Of a stretch of 64,000 nucleotides of DNA, positions 18,018 through 26,651 are shown in pieces (position 1 is the stretch's first letter; every line of letters begins with the position of its first letter). The notes beneath the pieces are model-generated. The model was not told the DNA's origin and searched no databases. It saw only the letters and a list, made by a program, of their open reading frames with translations. The stretch is from assembly GCF_001968815.1 (NCBI RefSeq), contig NZ_MIEQ01000044.1, positions 62,001 to 126,000 on the forward strand. The letters run 5' to 3'. Origin of the DNA: Motiliproteus sp. MSK22-1 (GTDB lineage Bacteria > Pseudomonadota > Gammaproteobacteria > Pseudomonadales > Balneatricaceae). The position numbers were made by a program, and so were the translations under genes.

Positions 18018-18860
18018 CTAAGGGCTTTCAATACTGGCACTGAGAGTTCTTAGCCACTGCGGAGTCACCAGACTATGACTTTGGGGGGCCGCCATTAACA
18101 CTACATCAATCGCCGGCAACTCTGGAAGTTCTGGGTGGCTTATGGCGTCAAGATCAGCCGGCACGGTAAGAGATGCCACGGCACTAATCGCCTGATCACT
18201 ACGTACCAAGGCCTGGATAACGCATGCATTGGTTGTCGTACATTGTAATTCATAGGCCCGTTCGAGCTTATCCAGACCGTCGATCGCCGTTGTATGAAAT
18301 TTACAGTCTTCTCCGAAAAGCACCAGTGGTAACGGATTCTGATCTATTAACGTTGAACCCGGAGCCGTCATCCAGGTTCCACGATCATGAACCATCAGAT
18401 AACCTTCATCACTGTTCGGATTTCGGGTCAGGATTGCCAAATCCAGCTCCCCGGAATCCAGTCTTCCACGCAAATTTGACGAGGTGGCACAGGTTAGAGT
18501 AATCCTTAGCTCAGGGTAATCCGCCTTAATCCGCCGAACCAATTGAGGAAGAATGCTATCGGCATAGTCATCCGGACTGCCAATTCGCAGTGGAGGGTGC
18601 TCTCCGACGGCTTTCAGGGTTCCCAAAGCTTCATCGTGCAGGGCCAAAATACGCCGGGCATAATTGGCCAGTAACTTGCCATCATCAGTCAATACCAGAT
18701 TGCGTCCGTCTTTTGCAAACAACGCGCGTCCACCCTCCTCCTCCAGTCGTTTCATCTGCATACTGATGGCAGATTGGGTTTTGAAGGTTTTTCGGGCTGC
18801 ACCGGTAAAGCTGCCGCTTTCAACAAAGGCTAGAAAGCTACGTAATATGTCGATATCCAT
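18018..18860 (-). CDS. LysR-family transcriptional regulator
   Basis: A 280-aa regulator. The HTH is DILRSFLAFVESGSFTGAAR followed by KTQSAISMQMKRLEE, and the effector domain starts near HPPLRIGSPDDYADSILP. ATG 18860 begins at MDIDILRSF, the normal family start, while a frame nine codons longer is possible. It is divergent from the GST gene at 19039 (178 bp shared upstream region), mirroring the GST-LysR pair at 11.0-12.9 kb. Control of that GST is inferred from position only. Confidence 0.88.
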   Translation of the reverse strand: MDIDILRSFLAFVESGSFTGAARKTFKTQSAISMQMKRLEEEGGRALFAKDGRNLVLTDDGKLLANYARRILALHDEALGTLKAVGEHPPLRIGSPDDYADSILPQLVRRIKADYPELRITLTCATSSNLRGRLDSGELDLAILTRNPNSDEGYLMVHDRGTWMTAPGSTLIDQNPLPLVLFGEDCKFHTTAIDGLDKLERAYELQCTTTNACVIQALVRSDQAISAVASLTVPADLDAISHPELPELPAIDVVLMAAPQSHSLVTPQWLRTLSASIESP

Positions 18861-19038
18861 CGGCGCAGAATAACCAAAGATCTGCAAAATAACTATCCCA
18901 TTCTAATTGCCGGTATCAATCGTTATTGCATCGTTCAATATTTCTGATGGGTGCCATCAGCCGAATTCGATTGTTTTAGTTCTCTGGGGAAGCGAGACTT
19001 AACCCACTGATAAACAATTAATTACTAGGGAACACCCC

Positions 19039-19692
19039 ATGGCAGAAACAACTCTGATTATCGGAAACAAAAACTACTCTTCCTGGTCATTACGCCCCTG
19101 GTTGGTATTAAAGCAGCTGGGCATCAATTTCGACGAGGAGCGCATCCGGCTTTTTGAGGCAGGTTTTAAAGACAATATCCTTAAACACTCCGCAGCCGGC
19201 AAAGTACCCGTGTTAAAAACGGCAGGCTTGACCATCTGGGAAAGTCTGGCGATCTGCGAATACCTTGGCGAACAACACCCGGAACTGTGGCCAGAAGATA
19301 CTGCCGATCGTGCTTTGGCCCGGTCTGCAGTCTCTGAGATGCACGCTGGGTTTATGGCCCTGAGAAATGAATTACCGATGAACTGTCGAGCCCAACAACG
19401 AAAGCTGGACTACTCGGCTGATGCTGCTGCGGATATCCAACGTATCGAGTCACTTTGGCAGCAATGCAAACAACAGTCAAAGCAGCAGGGGCCCTGGTTG
19501 TTTGGAAAGTTCGGAATCGTGGACGCATTTTATGCCCCCGTGGCAATCCGTTTGACTGGCTACCAGATTCCCCTTTCTCCAGAGAGCGAAGCCTATCGGC
19601 TAACACAGCTTTCAAACCCTTATCTTCAACAATGGATTGAGGCAGGTCAGGCCGAAGTCGAAATCATTGCTGAAGAGGAAGTAGGAGAATAA
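19039..19692 (+). CDS. Glutathione S-transferase family protein
   Basis: A 217-aa protein. NKNYSSWSLRPWLVLKQLGI contains the N-terminal Ser/Tyr active-site region typical of the bacterial YfcF/YliJ-like branch. AAGKVPVL has the cis-Pro and WESLAICEYLGE the glutathione-binding Glu-Ser pair. The helical C-terminal domain runs from about residue 90. The substrate is unknown. ACTAGGGAACACC precedes the ATG. An imperfect inverted repeat follows the gene. Confidence 0.88.
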   Translation: MAETTLIIGNKNYSSWSLRPWLVLKQLGINFDEERIRLFEAGFKDNILKHSAAGKVPVLKTAGLTIWESLAICEYLGEQHPELWPEDTADRALARSAVSEMHAGFMALRNELPMNCRAQQRKLDYSADAAADIQRIESLWQQCKQQSKQQGPWLFGKFGIVDAFYAPVAIRLTGYQIPLSPESEAYRLTQLSNPYLQQWIEAGQAEVEIIAEEEVGE

Positions 19693-19704
19693 ACCGAAAA
19701 ATAG

Positions 19705-19781
19705 CCGGGAAACCGCTGCCATAGCTAGCAAGCCCACTATCACAGAGGACAGCTTAGCTTAACAGCAGCGGTGCTTCCCGG
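19705..19781. terminator. Long interrupted inverted repeat between convergent genes
   Basis: CCGGGAA (19705-19711) with CCGCTGC pairs with GCAGCGG (19765-19771) and TTCCCGG (19775-19781). This gives a 14-bp interrupted stem enclosing about 50 nt. It lies between the converging GST and MscS genes and probably ends transcripts from both sides, although no T run follows. Confidence 0.5.
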
Positions 19782-19840
19782 AAGATCCAGTTCCTGGTTT
19801 TGAGACCTGTGGATTAGGAATCCCTGCAGAACGATTTAAC

Positions 19841-21028
19841 CTAGGACTCTGGATGCACTCTATCCATCTCTGCAAACCTTTCAAGATTTGCCGGGCTTAA
19901 GTCCGATGCTTTATCGTTATTGAGCAGATCGGGAGTGTGAATAGTAGAGGTCGGGAAAGCGAACTCAGCGTCATGATCTTCAACTATTGCCATGATTTTT
20001 AACATCACATCCTGCTTAATGTGATGAAACTTGACCCAGTCTGTGGTTTTAGTAAATGTGTAGATGAAAAAGTCCAGAGAGCTGGCACCAAAGCTGTTGA
20101 GATTAACAATCAGCGTTTGTCTCTGATCTATTTCAGAATGCTGCTGCAACATCTCTCTTACGGCATTGATCACCGGTTCAACCTTGGCGGCATCATCATA
20201 ACGGAGACCGACTTTCTCATAGATACGACGGTTCTTCATCCGCGATGGGTTCTCGACAGAGATATTGGCAAAAGTTGCATTAGGTACGTAAAGGGGTCGC
20301 TTATCAAAGGTGCGAATCCGGGTCTGGCGCCAACCAATGTACTCCACCGTTCCTTCAATCTCCTGATCAGGAGAGCGCACCCAATCACCAACAACAAAGG
20401 GGCGATCAAGGTAAATCATCAAACCACCGAAGAAGTTGGCCAATAGATCTTTAGCCGCAAAACCGACGGCTATTCCGCCGATACCTCCAAAGGCCAGCAC
20501 ACCTGATATGCTGTAACCCAACGACTGCAGTATCACCAGAACAGTGGTAATAATGATGGAAGCCCGAAGCAGCTTGCCAATCGCATGAGCGGTTGTCTCG
20601 TCCATCGGTTTTTTGAAGCGCTCAGGTTCCAGTACAGCCTGCTCACCGCCTTTTACCAAACGGATCAGGAACCAGCTGAGCAATACAATTACAGCAACAT
20701 CGCGGACCGGTTCGACGGCAACCAGAATCGATGTATCGGACTTCATATCGACCAACATGGCCGCCCAGGACAGTCCAATAACCCAGATAAGCATCGACAC
20801 TGGCTGACGAGAGGCCTCTACCAGAATATCATCCCACTGGTTCTTGGTTTTCTCCAGTTTCAGGGCAACCCGGTTGAGCATTCGCCTGACAATCAAATTG
20901 GCCAGCAACGTGATAAACACCACCACGAACACTTCGATAACCCACAATCCTTCCTGACCCTGCAATCCCATCTGGGACCAGAGTTGTGTCCAGTATTCTT
21001 TTAGCTCAATAGCCAGAGAGTCCACCAC
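19841..21028 (-). CDS. Mechanosensitive ion channel, MscS family
   Basis: A 395-aa inner-membrane protein with four or five N-terminal TM helices and the MscS core. The pore helix region is GGIGGIAVGFAAKDLLANFFGG (Gly/Ala-rich TM3), then RPFVVGDWV and the beta domain (GTVEYIGWRQTRIRTFDKR). This is the YnaI/YbdG-like size class. It opens on membrane tension to relieve hypo-osmotic stress. The start is GTG 21028, with AAAAGGAG six to eight bases upstream. It follows nagZ by 39 bp and is probably the last gene of the sohB-psrA-ldt-nagZ run. Confidence 0.92.
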   Translation of the reverse strand: MVDSLAIELKEYWTQLWSQMGLQGQEGLWVIEVFVVVFITLLANLIVRRMLNRVALKLEKTKNQWDDILVEASRQPVSMLIWVIGLSWAAMLVDMKSDTSILVAVEPVRDVAVIVLLSWFLIRLVKGGEQAVLEPERFKKPMDETTAHAIGKLLRASIIITTVLVILQSLGYSISGVLAFGGIGGIAVGFAAKDLLANFFGGLMIYLDRPFVVGDWVRSPDQEIEGTVEYIGWRQTRIRTFDKRPLYVPNATFANISVENPSRMKNRRIYEKVGLRYDDAAKVEPVINAVREMLQQHSEIDQRQTLIVNLNSFGASSLDFFIYTFTKTTDWVKFHHIKQDVMLKIMAIVEDHDAEFAFPTSTIHTPDLLNNDKASDLSPANLERFAEMDRVHPES

Positions 21029-21067
21029 TCAGCTCCTTTTACACTTGATTTTTTGTTGACTGATTGA

Positions 21068-22129
21068 TCATTGAGTCAATAGATCCAGCTGTTGCTTTGT
21101 CCTGAGCCAACGCGGGTCCGTTCTAAGAGTATCAATGTCTACTGTTTTTTTGGCTTTCATCGCAACCACACCCGGGACACTGGGCAACTGCTGGGTTTCC
21201 ATCCAAACCAGTACGTCCCTGGCAGCATCAGGATGATTACAAACCAAGACCATGTCACAGCCAGCCTCTATCGCGGCTTGTGCCCTTTCCGGGTAGGATC
21301 CGGCAACACCGGCTCCTTCCATACTCAGATCATCACTGAATATCATTCCAGTAAAACCAAGCTGCTGTCGCAAAACCTGCTGTAACCAAAACGTGGAAAA
21401 GCCCGCCGGGAGATCATCACACTGGTTATAGATTACATGGGCGGGCATCAACGCATCCAGAACTTTATCAAATCCCTGAATTTTTTCTGAGGTCGCATCG
21501 ATAAGTTGTGCAAACGGTTGAAGATCCTGACTGCTGATTTGCTCAAAACTCCGTTCGTCCACCGGTACTGTCAAGTGAGAGTCAGCAGATACGGCACCAT
21601 GGCCAGGAAAGTGCTTCCCGGTGGTAGCCATACCCGCCTCGTGCATTCCATTCATCAGTGCTTTCGCCAGAGTAATGACCTGATCGACATCAATACCAAA
21701 ACTGCGATCACCAATCACCTGACTGATCTCACGATTAAGATCAAGTACCGGCGCAAAGCTGATATCCACCCCATGGGCAATCAGCTCGGATGCCAGCAAC
21801 CATCCGCAATCACGAGCAAGCAGCAAGGCCTGTTCGGGACTGTTTTCGTATAAATGCCCTATCCGCCCCATGGCAGGTATTCGAGTAAAACCCTCGCGGC
21901 AACGTTGTACCCGACCTCCCTCTTGGTCTATTGCAATAAGCAGTTCAGGTCGAACCTCATGAATAGCCTGTGTCAGGGTTTTCAGCTGTTCAGGATCGGC
22001 ATAGTTACGGGCAAACAGAATAACGCCACCCACCGGTTGTCGCTCTAAGACTTTGGCTTCAGCAGATGTTAGTTGCAAGCCCTCAACATCAAGCATCAAC
22101 GGCCCAGCAGCTGTGTTCGATACAGACAC
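21068..22129 (-). CDS. nagZ: Beta-N-acetylhexosaminidase NagZ
   Basis: A 353-aa cytoplasmic GH3 enzyme that removes N-acetylglucosamine from anhydro-muropeptides during peptidoglycan recycling. The GH3 signature is GKHFPGHGAVSADSHLTVP, with the catalytic His/Asp loop, and IFSDDLSMEGAGVAGSYPERA carries the nucleophile Asp (SDDLSM). AIDQEGGRVQRCREGFTR is the substrate-binding segment. It starts at GTG with GGAGAGAAT upstream. The order psrA-ldt-nagZ resembles the psrA/nagZ region of Pseudomonas. Confidence 0.95.
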   Translation of the reverse strand: MSVSNTAAGPLMLDVEGLQLTSAEAKVLERQPVGGVILFARNYADPEQLKTLTQAIHEVRPELLIAIDQEGGRVQRCREGFTRIPAMGRIGHLYENSPEQALLLARDCGWLLASELIAHGVDISFAPVLDLNREISQVIGDRSFGIDVDQVITLAKALMNGMHEAGMATTGKHFPGHGAVSADSHLTVPVDERSFEQISSQDLQPFAQLIDATSEKIQGFDKVLDALMPAHVIYNQCDDLPAGFSTFWLQQVLRQQLGFTGMIFSDDLSMEGAGVAGSYPERAQAAIEAGCDMVLVCNHPDAARDVLVWMETQQLPSVPGVVAMKAKKTVDIDTLRTDPRWLRTKQQLDLLTQ

Positions 22130-22275
22130 CCATTCTCTCCTTGATTCTGTTTTGTGACTCGATTTTATGATTCGGTTATATGATTATTTTTTAACGCTTT
22201 ATTTAACTTTTTGGCTGGTTCTATTGGCTTACAGGACGATCAACCGTTGACCGGAAGTCTGACAGCAGAGGTTGC

Positions 22276-22764
22276 TCACTCCCGAATGAGAACAGGAGTT
22301 CCCACAGGGGTATGATCGAATAACCAGATAATGTGCTCATTACGCATACGAATACACCCGTGAGAAACAGGTATTCCCATAGGTTCAGTATCCGGAGTAC
22401 CGTGTAAATATATATAACGGCGCATACTGTCTACATTACCGAGACGGTTATAACCAGGCTCACATCCACATAACCAGAGGATCCGACTGAGAATCCAGTC
22501 ACGATCGGGATTAGCCTGGGCCAATGCAGGACTATAAATTTCCCCGGTGGGCCGACGTCCCACAAAGACACTGCCAGGCGCCTGATGCTCTCCGATCCGG
22601 GCCCGCACATAGTGCCGCCCCCGGGGAGTACACTCACTGCCAGTCAGCTCTCCACAGCCGTTTAACCCGGTAGAGACAGGAAATTGCCTGACTGGTTGTT
22701 GATCCTGAATAAACGTCAGTTGCTGCTCGGCCAGAGAGACCTCGAGACTGACATCTACGCTCAC
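22276..22764 (-). CDS. L,D-transpeptidase (YkuD domain) without visible signal peptide
   Basis: A 162-aa YkuD-domain protein. The catalytic motif is HGTPDTEPMGIPVSHGCIRM (HxxxxxxxxG...SHGCIRM), with the nucleophile Cys in SHGCIRM. YkuD enzymes make 3-3 peptidoglycan crosslinks or attach lipoproteins in the periplasm. This one has no N-terminal hydrophobic segment, so export is not explained and a cytoplasmic role in peptidoglycan recycling cannot be excluded. Its ATG overlaps the psrA-like stop by four bases (ATGA), and nagZ follows, so expression is tied to a regulator and a recycling enzyme. Confidence 0.88.
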   Translation of the reverse strand: MSVDVSLEVSLAEQQLTFIQDQQPVRQFPVSTGLNGCGELTGSECTPRGRHYVRARIGEHQAPGSVFVGRRPTGEIYSPALAQANPDRDWILSRILWLCGCEPGYNRLGNVDSMRRYIYLHGTPDTEPMGIPVSHGCIRMRNEHIIWLFDHTPVGTPVLIRE

Positions 22765-23420
22765 AAAAGCTTCTCCACCTTCTCGGATACCGTATCAGCC
22801 GATGCAGACAACCCGGCGACCAGAAACGGAACCAGACGATGCAAGGTTATTTCCACAGAAGACTGCGAGTCGTAGGCATCTGACTCTATTTCGTTCAGAG
22901 CCTGATGACTGGACAAGGGCAGGATAGCGGCTCCCAACATCAGATGTGTTCGCCAAAAGAACTCATCTTCACTGACATTAGGAACGGATGCATGCAAAAG
23001 ACACATGAATCGTTTAAAGGTCTGACCGTATTGCTTAATGATAAACGGGCGAAGATCACTCTGAGACTCCAGATAGGCGAAACCCATTAACCGCATAAAC
23101 AGAACAACCCCTTGTGGCCTGGAGCCCGCAGCCCGCAGCACCGACTTGACCAGCATCTCGAATAACTCTTCAGGATGAATGGTTGTCTCATCAACCATTC
23201 GTTCACTGATGCGGCTTTCGATATCATGACAAAGAGGTGTCAGAAAATGCTCGGCGACAGCCTGAACCAACGCTTTACGGGACCCAAAATGATAGTTCAC
23301 CGACGCCAGGTTAACCTTGGCCAGACCGGTAATATCTCGTAAGGACGTTTCCTGAAAACCGTGCTCGGCAAACAGTGTAATAGAAGCGTCCAGTATTTTT
23401 TTAGCAGTGTCCTGAGACAA
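22761..23420 (-). CDS. psrA: TetR-family regulator, PsrA-like
   Basis: A 219-aa regulator. The N-terminal HTH has ILDASITLFAEHGFQETSLRDI and VNLASVNYHFGSRKALVQAV, very close to Pseudomonas PsrA in pattern (VNLAAVNYHFGSKKAL). The helical ligand domain includes RLMGFAYLESQSDLRPFI and FFWRTHLMLGAA. PsrA senses long-chain fatty acids and controls beta-oxidation and rpoS in Pseudomonas. The start is TTG with GGAGCTGAGA upstream. It lies nine bases after sohB and overlaps the transpeptidase gene. The psrA name is an inference from similarity and neighbourhood. Confidence 0.8.
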   Translation of the reverse strand: MSQDTAKKILDASITLFAEHGFQETSLRDITGLAKVNLASVNYHFGSRKALVQAVAEHFLTPLCHDIESRISERMVDETTIHPEELFEMLVKSVLRAAGSRPQGVVLFMRLMGFAYLESQSDLRPFIIKQYGQTFKRFMCLLHASVPNVSEDEFFWRTHLMLGAAILPLSSHQALNEIESDAYDSQSSVEITLHRLVPFLVAGLSASADTVSEKVEKLL

Positions 23421-23429
23421 TCTCAGCTC

Positions 23430-24494
23430 CTAAGAGAAATAACGTGTTTTCTGAATGCGATCCCACCAAGTGAGCAGCAGCCGATCTACCGAAGCAGAAA
23501 CCGAAAGCCCAAACCTCTCGGGTAACGATTTCCTTTCAACATAACTTATATGGTAAACATCACCTTCGTTGCAAGCATTTAACAAATACTCGTCACTGGT
23601 GCTGATCTCATCAATCAAGGCTTTGTCCATGGCTCGGCGTCCAAACCATACCTCACCATTTGCGACTTCTTCTATATTAACCTTAGGGCGATGCTCTGCA
23701 ACAAACTCTTTAAACAGCTCATGAGTATCTTCTAAGTCTTCGACAAATTTTTCCCGATCTTTATCAGTATTTTCGCCAAACATGGTCAACGTTCGTTTGT
23801 ATTCACCTGCTGTAAGCATTTCAATATCGACATCGTGTTTCTTTAACAAGCGATGGAAGTTGGGAATCTGGGCTACAACGCCGATTGACCCTAAAACGGC
23901 AAAAGGGGCTGCAATCAGCTTATCGGCCAGACAGGCCATCATATAACCGCCACTGGCTGCCACCCGATCGACAGAGATAATCAACGGTATCTTGCGATCT
24001 TTAATACGCAACAGTTGAGAAGATGCCAGACCGTAGGAGTGAACCATACCTCCACCACTTTCCAAACGAAGCATAATTTCATCCTGCTCGGTGGCCATAG
24101 TCAGTATCGCGGTAATCTCTTCACGCATCGGTTCAACATCAGAAGCTTTGATATCACCATCAAAGTCGAGCACAAAGACTCTCTTCTTATGCTCTTTTTC
24201 TAAATCAACACCTTTTTTGACCTGTTTAGCATTGGCTTTTGCTTCCGCCTTGGCCTTTTTCTTTTCGTCTTTACGCTCTTTTTTAAGCAAGGCTTTATCG
24301 ACAATCGCTTCCTTAAGAGAATCGGTCATCTCGTCCAATTCCACATTCAGGTGCTTAACCTCAATATGGCCATCTGACTCCCCTTTGTTCTTGGCTCCCA
24401 GCTGAACAGCAGCCCCTATCACTACGATAATGGCAATAACGATAGTAACGGCTTTAGCGAGAAACAGGCCATATTCTGCAAAAAATTCCAGCAC
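23430..24494 (-). CDS. sohB: Inner-membrane serine protease SohB (S49 family)
   Basis: A 354-aa S49 peptidase. A TM helix at residues about 8-32 (GLFLAKAVTIVIAIIVVIGA) is followed by a Lys-rich linker (about residues 75-110, many KKKAKAEAKA-like residues) and the SppA-type domain: LRLESGGGMVHSYGLA, then VDRVAASGGYMMACLADKL with the nucleophile Ser in AASGGY, and a Lys dyad in the IAAPFAVLGSIGVV-to-GEYKRTLTMFGEN region. The GTG at 24494 has AAGGAG six bases upstream and matches the E. coli SohB start. An ATG 51 bp upstream lacks this. Confidence 0.92.
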   Translation of the reverse strand: MLEFFAEYGLFLAKAVTIVIAIIVVIGAAVQLGAKNKGESDGHIEVKHLNVELDEMTDSLKEAIVDKALLKKERKDEKKKAKAEAKANAKQVKKGVDLEKEHKKRVFVLDFDGDIKASDVEPMREEITAILTMATEQDEIMLRLESGGGMVHSYGLASSQLLRIKDRKIPLIISVDRVAASGGYMMACLADKLIAAPFAVLGSIGVVAQIPNFHRLLKKHDVDIEMLTAGEYKRTLTMFGENTDKDREKFVEDLEDTHELFKEFVAEHRPKVNIEEVANGEVWFGRRAMDKALIDEISTSDEYLLNACNEGDVYHISYVERKSLPERFGLSVSASVDRLLLTWWDRIQKTRYFS

Positions 24495-24778
24495 AGAGTG
24501 CTCCTTATCCAATTGTGCTTTAAAAAACTGAATGGATTGTATCAAAAGAGTAAGGCAACAGGGACCAGTTAGTGGGATGAAAATTGAATTCTATGGTCGC
24601 AATCAAAATATTTATTTTTTTGTAGCAAAATTTGGAACTTATTCGCCGGTTTCTTATACAAAGAATGCTCAAAAGCCAAGCTCCGGCAGTCACACTTAAG
24701 CGGATGATTTTCACCGCTACTTTAAAGAAATAGCAGACCTGCTATGATTAAACCCTGTTATTTTTAAGGATGCATTGC

Positions 24779-25093
24779 ATGAAATCAGTAGTCGAAGTTA
24801 TGAACAAATTAGTCAGCAAATTTCAAGCAGACGCTGCTGGTGACATGGAAGCGGTTTTCCAGATTAACATCGAAGATGATCAGCCTTATTATGTGAGCAT
24901 CAGCAATGGAGAATGCGAAGTGTCTGAGGGTGAACATCCTGACCCGGAGGTCACGCTGATCATGGACAGTGAAACCTTCGTCGATATCATTTCCGGTGAT
25001 CTCGGTGGAACCTTTGCATTTATGAGTGGGCGCCTGCGAGCTGAAGGCGATGTTATCCTGGCGACCCGACTTACCAGTCTGTTTAAACGCTAG
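24779..25093 (+). CDS. SCP2 sterol-binding domain protein
   Basis: A 104-aa cytoplasmic protein that is almost entirely an SCP2 fold: MEAVFQINIEDDQPYYVSI, then PEVTLIMDSETFVDIISGDL and FMSGRLRAEGDVILATRLTSLF. These domains bind lipids or fatty acyl chains in a hydrophobic tunnel. The neighbouring divergent genes include a PsrA-like fatty-acid sensor, a possible thematic link. ATG 24779 is preferred over 24770 because TTAAGGAT lies 8-10 bases before it. Confidence 0.88.
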   Translation: MKSVVEVMNKLVSKFQADAAGDMEAVFQINIEDDQPYYVSISNGECEVSEGEHPDPEVTLIMDSETFVDIISGDLGGTFAFMSGRLRAEGDVILATRLTSLFKR

Positions 25094-25795
25094 TCAATCT
25101 AAAGATCAAAAGGTTAAACACCGAATCTTTTAATTCCGTCAGATTTTTAACAGTCACCGTCTTTCGATTCCTGACTTTCCAGCAGCTGACCCAGCTTAAT
25201 CAGCTATAAGCCTGCTTATGCATTAAGCCGGGTCAGGGGGACAACAGCAAAGTATCAGTCTGAATGACAGCATTCTTAGCAAAAAACAACCAAAACCTTT
25301 GAACAAACCTTCCCGATTCCAGCAGTAGAAAATTCTTGACATCACAAAAAACTGTCGCCAATCCAGCAAAAACTGGAAGTTGATATTCACACAACAGCAG
25401 CGACAAAACTAATGACAAAAATCAATGGTGTTTTTATCAATATTTTCTAAAATAAACCCTATTGACATTAATATCCTATTGTTTTTTATAGACTTTATGA
25501 TATTGGTTGTTTTTTGACCAATCTAACATAAAGCCCCAGAATATGGGCTCCTATCCCCGTTACGCATAATTCATTCACAGCATTATCCACAACCTCTGTG
25601 GGCAAAATCCTGAACCCCTTATGTTCTGGGAGTTGTCCCTTCTTTAACATAGTTTTATGACAATTAATGATGCGAGGCAACAATAGAAATAAAGCAGAAA
25701 ATGGCTGTATTTATAGAATTATTTTCAACTAAAGCTGGCCTGCAAATTGCGTTGCTGCTCTGATTTTTACATCGACGATCGCAAGACAATCTGTA
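25094..25795. other. 700-bp AT-rich intergenic region, no gene recognised
   Basis: Only hairpins are visible. CTGACCC-AGCTTAAT (from 25186) pairs with ATTAAGC-C-GGGTCAG (to 25236) just after the SCP2 gene and could terminate it. ATTGGT (25502-25507) pairs with ACCAAT (25517-25522) around a T-rich loop. Short frames on the minus strand (25233-25418 and 25495-25683) lack ribosome binding sites and recognisable sequence. Confidence 0.5.
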
Positions 25796-26275
25796 TCACT
25801 TTACCAGTCTTTCAGTTTCACTACAGCCAAACAGAGAACCACTGATCACAGTGTCCATGGAGCTTAAGCGGCTGCTGATTTCCCGAGCAATATTTGTCAA
25901 CAGGCAAATATAAAGATCTTTGTTGGTCTGGCGAATATGCTCCAAGCTTTCACTGGACAGCCAAAACACAGTTACCGGCTCTATCGCTCTGACAGATGCG
26001 CTACGACGATGTGTGTCAATCAACGCCATTTCCCCGATGCTGTCTCCCTCCTGCCTGACCGCCACTCTAACCTGAGCACCACCCGGCACCTGATTGAGTA
26101 TTTCTACGGCTCCTTGCTGTATCAGAAAAAGCCGATCAGCCAGATCATCCTGCCAGAACAGATAAGCACCATCACCGTAACTCTTAAGATTTAATAACGT
26201 GGACAGAAATGCAATGTCCTCGTCGCTCACTCCAGCAAACAAGGCATAGGATTTAAGGCTAAGATGATTGGTCAT
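25796..26275 (-). CDS. Cyclic nucleotide-binding domain protein (no HTH)
   Basis: A 159-aa protein. Residues about 10-125 form a CRP-like cNMP-binding beta-barrel: YLFWQDDLADRLFLIQQGAVEIL, then the phosphate-binding cassette region GDSIGEMALIDTHRRSASVRA. The cassette GEMALIDTHRRSASV keeps the Glu and Arg that contact the cyclic phosphate in CRP. There is no C-terminal DNA-binding helix-turn-helix, so it is not a CRP-type regulator. It may bind a cyclic nucleotide and act through a partner. AGGAATTC precedes the ATG. Confidence 0.82.
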   Translation of the reverse strand: MTNHLSLKSYALFAGVSDEDIAFLSTLLNLKSYGDGAYLFWQDDLADRLFLIQQGAVEILNQVPGGAQVRVAVRQEGDSIGEMALIDTHRRSASVRAIEPVTVFWLSSESLEHIRQTNKDLYICLLTNIAREISSRLSSMDTVISGSLFGCSETERLVK

Positions 26276-26362
26276 GATAAGAATTCCTGAGCGTTAGTAG
26301 GCCGGTAAATAAATACCAACCATTTTTTTCAGCTCTTGTTTATCTGGTTCTAAAAACGACAG

Positions 26363-26440
26363 AAGCCCAGGGTGGACCTCGCGGCCCCCCAGGGCTTAAA
26401 CATCAACGACATGAAGGGGGGATGGCGTTGATGCCTTCTT
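26363..26440. ncRNA. Candidate structured RNA (two hairpins with alternative pairing) before moeA
   Basis: AAGCCC (26363-26368) with GGGTGG pairs with CCCCCC-A-GGGCTT (to 26397). The next hairpin, CATCAACG (26401-26408) with CGTTGATG (26426-26433), is followed by CCTTCTTTT. The CCCCCC of hairpin 1 can alternatively pair with the GGGGGG inside the loop of hairpin 2 (about 26416-26421), giving two mutually exclusive folds. It lies in the divergent space between the cNMP gene and moeA, 220 nt before moeA. On the minus strand the same bases form a terminator-like stem followed by a T5 run at about 26353-26357. It could be a 5' UTR switch, a small RNA or a bidirectional terminator. Confidence 0.4.
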
Positions 26441-26651
26441 TTAGTATAGCCTCTTCTGACAAACATGGGATATTTAACTGATCAGGCCACAATCTGAAGC
26501 CACAGCTGTTCTTCAATATCGACAAAACTTACTGTTTTTTTGATTCCGGAACGCTGCAATTGATCGTCTGAATAGCCCGTTGTATCCTCGATTACCGCCT
26601 ACCCAACGGTAGGATAGACAGACAACCAGAGCCCAGGATTCGAGACCCCGT

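Noticed and set aside
20021-20446. Plus-strand 141-aa frame
   Set aside because: It is entirely antisense to the well-supported MscS gene.
25495-25683. Minus-strand 62-aa frame in the intergenic region
   Set aside because: No ribosome binding site, no recognisable sequence and an AT-rich background.
26363-26440. Known molybdenum-cofactor riboswitch
   Set aside because: I could not match the conserved core of that RNA, so only a generic structured element is reported.
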